From: Micromonospora sp. NBC_01796
Lineage (GTDB): Bacteria > Actinomycetota > Actinomycetes > Mycobacteriales > Micromonosporaceae
Length of the DNA: 64,000 bases
Assembly (NCBI RefSeq): GCF_035917455.1
Contig: NZ_CP109078.1
Location: forward strand, 5,192,001 to 5,256,000
Direction of reading: 5' to 3'
In this document: piece by piece, positions 62,050 through 64,000 of the stretch
Position numbering within the stretch: the stretch's first letter is position 1
Layout: each line of letters begins with the position of its first letter
Notes under the pieces: generated by a model
What the model was told of the DNA's origin: nothing
What the model saw: the letters and a program-made list of their open reading frames with translations, nothing else
The model's database searches: none
Translations under genes and position numbers: made by a program

Positions 62050-64000
62050 GTGGTTTTTCCGTACCCTCAGGGACCTCGCCTCTCCTCGCCGCCCGCCTTG
62101 CCGGCGTCGCCGGCCCCGGGTATCGCGAACCTGGCCCGGACCCCCGAAGCGCAAGGGCTGTACGACCCCGCGTACGAGCGTGACGCCTGCGGGGTGGCCT
62201 TCATCGCCGACCTCAACGGACGCCGCTCGCACGACGTGGTGGCCAAGGGGCTCGGCGCGCTGTGCCGGCTCGACCACCGGGGCGCCCGTGGCGCGGAGCA
62301 GAACACCGGCGACGGCGCCGGCATCATGCTCCAGGTACCGGACGGATTCCTCCGCGAGGTGGTCGACTTCCCGCTGCCGCCGGCCGGGCAGTACGCCACC
62401 GGCCTGGTCTTCCTGCCCCGCGAACCGGACGCCGAACAGCGTGCCCGCGCCGTGCTGGAGAAGTACGCCCTGGTCGAGGGCGCGGAGGTCCTCGGCTGGC
62501 GGGACCTGCCGGTCGACGCGACCGACCTGGGCGAGACCGCCCTGGCGGCGCGTCCGCTGATCCGGCAGGTGTTCCTCGCCGCGCGTCGGCTCACCGGTTC
62601 GCCCGCCGGTCCGGCGGGTAGCGCGCTGACCGGGCTCGAACTGGACCGGGTCGCGTTCTGCGTGCGCAAGCAGACCGAGCGGGAGACCGCCGAGCGCGGG
62701 GTGCCGGCGTACTTCCCGTCGCTGTCCGCCCGGACCATGGTCTACAAGGGCATGCTCACCCCGGACCAGTTGCCGGCGTTCTTCCCCGACCTGACCGACG
62801 AGCGGGTGACCAGCGCGATCGCCCTGGTCCACTCCCGGTTCTCCACCAACACCTTCCCGTCGTGGCCGCTGGCGCACCCGTACCGGTTCATCGCCCACAA
62901 TGGAGAGATCAACACCATCCGGGGCAACAAGAACTGGATGAACGCCCGCGAGGCGCTGCTGGCCAGCCCGAAGGTGCCCGGCAACCTCAAGCGGCTGTTC
63001 CCGGTCTGCACCCCCGGCGCCTCCGACTCGGCGAACTTCGACGAGGTCCTCGAACTGCTGCACCTGGCCGGGCGGAGCCTGCCGCACGCGGTCCTGATGA
63101 TGATCCCCGAGGCGTGGGAGAACGACCCGGAGATGGCGCCCGCCGAGCGGGCCTTCTACCGGTTCCACGCCAGCCTGATGGAACCGTGGGACGGGCCGGC
63201 GTCGGTCGCGTTCACCGACGGGACCATGGTCGGCGCGGTCCTCGACCGCAACGGGCTGCGCCCCGGCCGCTGGTGGCAGACCAGCGACGGACTGGTGGTC
63301 CTGGGCAGCGAGGCGGGCGTGCTCGACCTCGACCCGGCGACCGTGGTGGCCAAGGGTCGCCTCCAGCCGGGCCGGATGTTCCTGGTCGACACCGCCGCCG
63401 GCCGGATCGTCCACGACGACGAGATCAAGGCCGGACTCGCCGCCGAGCAGCCGTACGCCGAATGGCTGCACGCCGGGCTGATCGACCTGGCCGACCTGCC
63501 GGCCCGCGAGCACACCGTCTACACCCACGACTCGGTCCAGCGTCGTCAGCAGACCTTCGGTTACACCGAGGAGGAGCTGAAGATCCTGCTCGGGCCGATG
63601 GCGCGTACCGGGGCCGAACCGCTCGGGTCGATGGGCACCGACACCCCGATCTCCCCGCTGAGCACCCGCCCCCGGCTGCTCTACGACTACTTCCACCAGC
63701 TTTTCGCGCAGGTCACGAACCCGCCCCTGGACGCGATCCGCGAGGAACTGGTCACCAGCCTCCAGTCGACCATCGGCCCGGAGGGCAACCTGCTCGACCC
63801 CGGCCCGGCGAGCTGCCGGCAGATCGTGCTCCCGTACCCGGTGCTGGACAACGACGAGCTGGCCAAGCTGCTGGACGTGGACGAGGACGGTGACCTGCCC
63901 GGTTTCAAGGCGGTACGGGTCTCCGGGCTCTACCGCCTGCGCGACGGCGCGGCCGGGATCCGCGCCCGGCTGACCGAGATCTGCCGGCACGTCTCGGAGG
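62050..64000 (+). CDS. gltB: Glutamate synthase large subunit GltB, 3' end cut by window
   Basis: GltB makes glutamate from glutamine and 2-oxoglutarate with the GltD subunit. The visible 650 residues begin at GTG 62050 with AGGAG upstream. A 46-residue propeptide precedes the nucleophile Cys in [13 protein letters not shown] at position 47. The class II amidotransferase domain follows: [58 protein letters not shown]. The central domain then begins ([21 protein letters not shown]). The frame stays open to the window end; the FMN and Fe-S parts are outside. Confidence 0.95.
   Translation, partial: MVFPYPQGPRLSSPPALPASPAPGIANLARTPEAQGLYDPAYERDACGVAFIADLNGRRSHDVVAKGLGALCRLDHRGARGAEQNTGDGAGIMLQVPDGFLREVVDFPLPPAGQYATGLVFLPREPDAEQRARAVLEKYALVEGAEVLGWRDLPVDATDLGETALAARPLIRQVFLAARRLTGSPAGPAGSALTGLELDRVAFCVRKQTERETAERGVPAYFPSLSARTMVYKGMLTPDQLPAFFPDLTDERVTSAIALVHSRFSTNTFPSWPLAHPYRFIAHNGEINTIRGNKNWMNAREALLASPKVPGNLKRLFPVCTPGASDSANFDEVLELLHLAGRSLPHAVLMMIPEAWENDPEMAPAERAFYRFHASLMEPWDGPASVAFTDGTMVGAVLDRNGLRPGRWWQTSDGLVVLGSEAGVLDLDPATVVAKGRLQPGRMFLVDTAAGRIVHDDEIKAGLAAEQPYAEWLHAGLIDLADLPAREHTVYTHDSVQRRQQTFGYTEEELKILLGPMARTGAEPLGSMGTDTPISPLSTRPRLLYDYFHQLFAQVTNPPLDAIREELVTSLQSTIGPEGNLLDPGPASCRQIVLPYPVLDNDELAKLLDVDEDGDLPGFKAVRVSGLYRLRDGAAGIRARLTEICRHVSE

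Noticed and set aside
1-64000. tRNA, rRNA, insertion sequences, integrases or phage genes
   Set aside because: I looked for T-loop-like words, rRNA-like stretches, transposase motifs and terminal repeats and found none that hold up.

Overview
The window is a very GC-rich (by eye roughly 70-73 %), gene-dense stretch of an actinobacterial chromosome. The dcw-cluster order murC-ftsQ-ftsZ-yggS-sepF-yggT-divIVA, the his operon with a PriA-type hisA, a small zinc-finger DksA protein, lspA-rluD-dnaE in series, GTG starts with 4-bp overlaps, and gene content all point to the family Micromonosporaceae. Genus and species cannot be fixed from the sequence alone. I see no prophage, insertion sequence, CRISPR array, tRNA or rRNA; most of the window looks like ancestral core chromosome.

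Layout. (1) 1-10 kb: cell-division and polar-growth genes (3' part of murC, ftsQ, ftsZ, yggS, sepF, yggT, divIVA), then two small unknowns, a K+/H+ antiporter and dksA. (2) 10-22.4 kb: lspA, rluD, an unknown anchored protein, a ParA/MinD-like ATPase with a long YGR-repeat N-terminus, a large GT-C type membrane glycosyltransferase (minus strand), dnaE, a membrane protein and a Lon-N-domain protein. (3) 22.5-30.3 kb: hisD-hisC-hisB-small ORF-hisH-small membrane gene-hisA/priA, then an ohrR-ohr-oxidoreductase stress cassette, then hisF. (4) 30.4-41.9 kb: mixed accessory genes: a yczE/MocR divergent pair, fadD, a secreted subtilase, a PepSY protein with its two-component system, an orphan terpene synthase and a mycothiol-type hydrolase/isomerase. 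(5) 42-49.7 kb: a heterodimeric ABC exporter, a stand-alone ribosomal protein S4 facing a DUF2470 protein across tandem iron boxes, and an ABC-2 exporter with its TetR regulator. (6) 49.8-57.2 kb: MerR regulator, hisI-trpE-Trp-associated membrane gene, trpC, lgt and a FAD monooxygenase. (7) 57.4-64 kb: a 1113-residue AfsR/SARP-like regulator, a GNAT acetyltransferase and the 5' part of gltB, cut by the window end.

The amino-acid genes belong together: hisD/C/B/H/A/F/I carry out seven steps of histidine synthesis. PriA should also supply the TrpF step, linking his to trp, and hisI, trpE and trpC are close by.

Three signals stand out beyond gene calling. First, nine genes have a TANNNT hexamer exactly 6 or 7 nt before the start codon, the signature of leaderless transcripts. 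Second, every convergent gene pair with enough space between its members carries a long inverted repeat, three of them with near-perfect 19-23 bp arms. Third, tandem DtxR/IdeR-type iron boxes lie between an S4 ribosomal protein gene and a haem-utilisation-like gene. The word GTAC also looks strongly over-represented in all codon phases.
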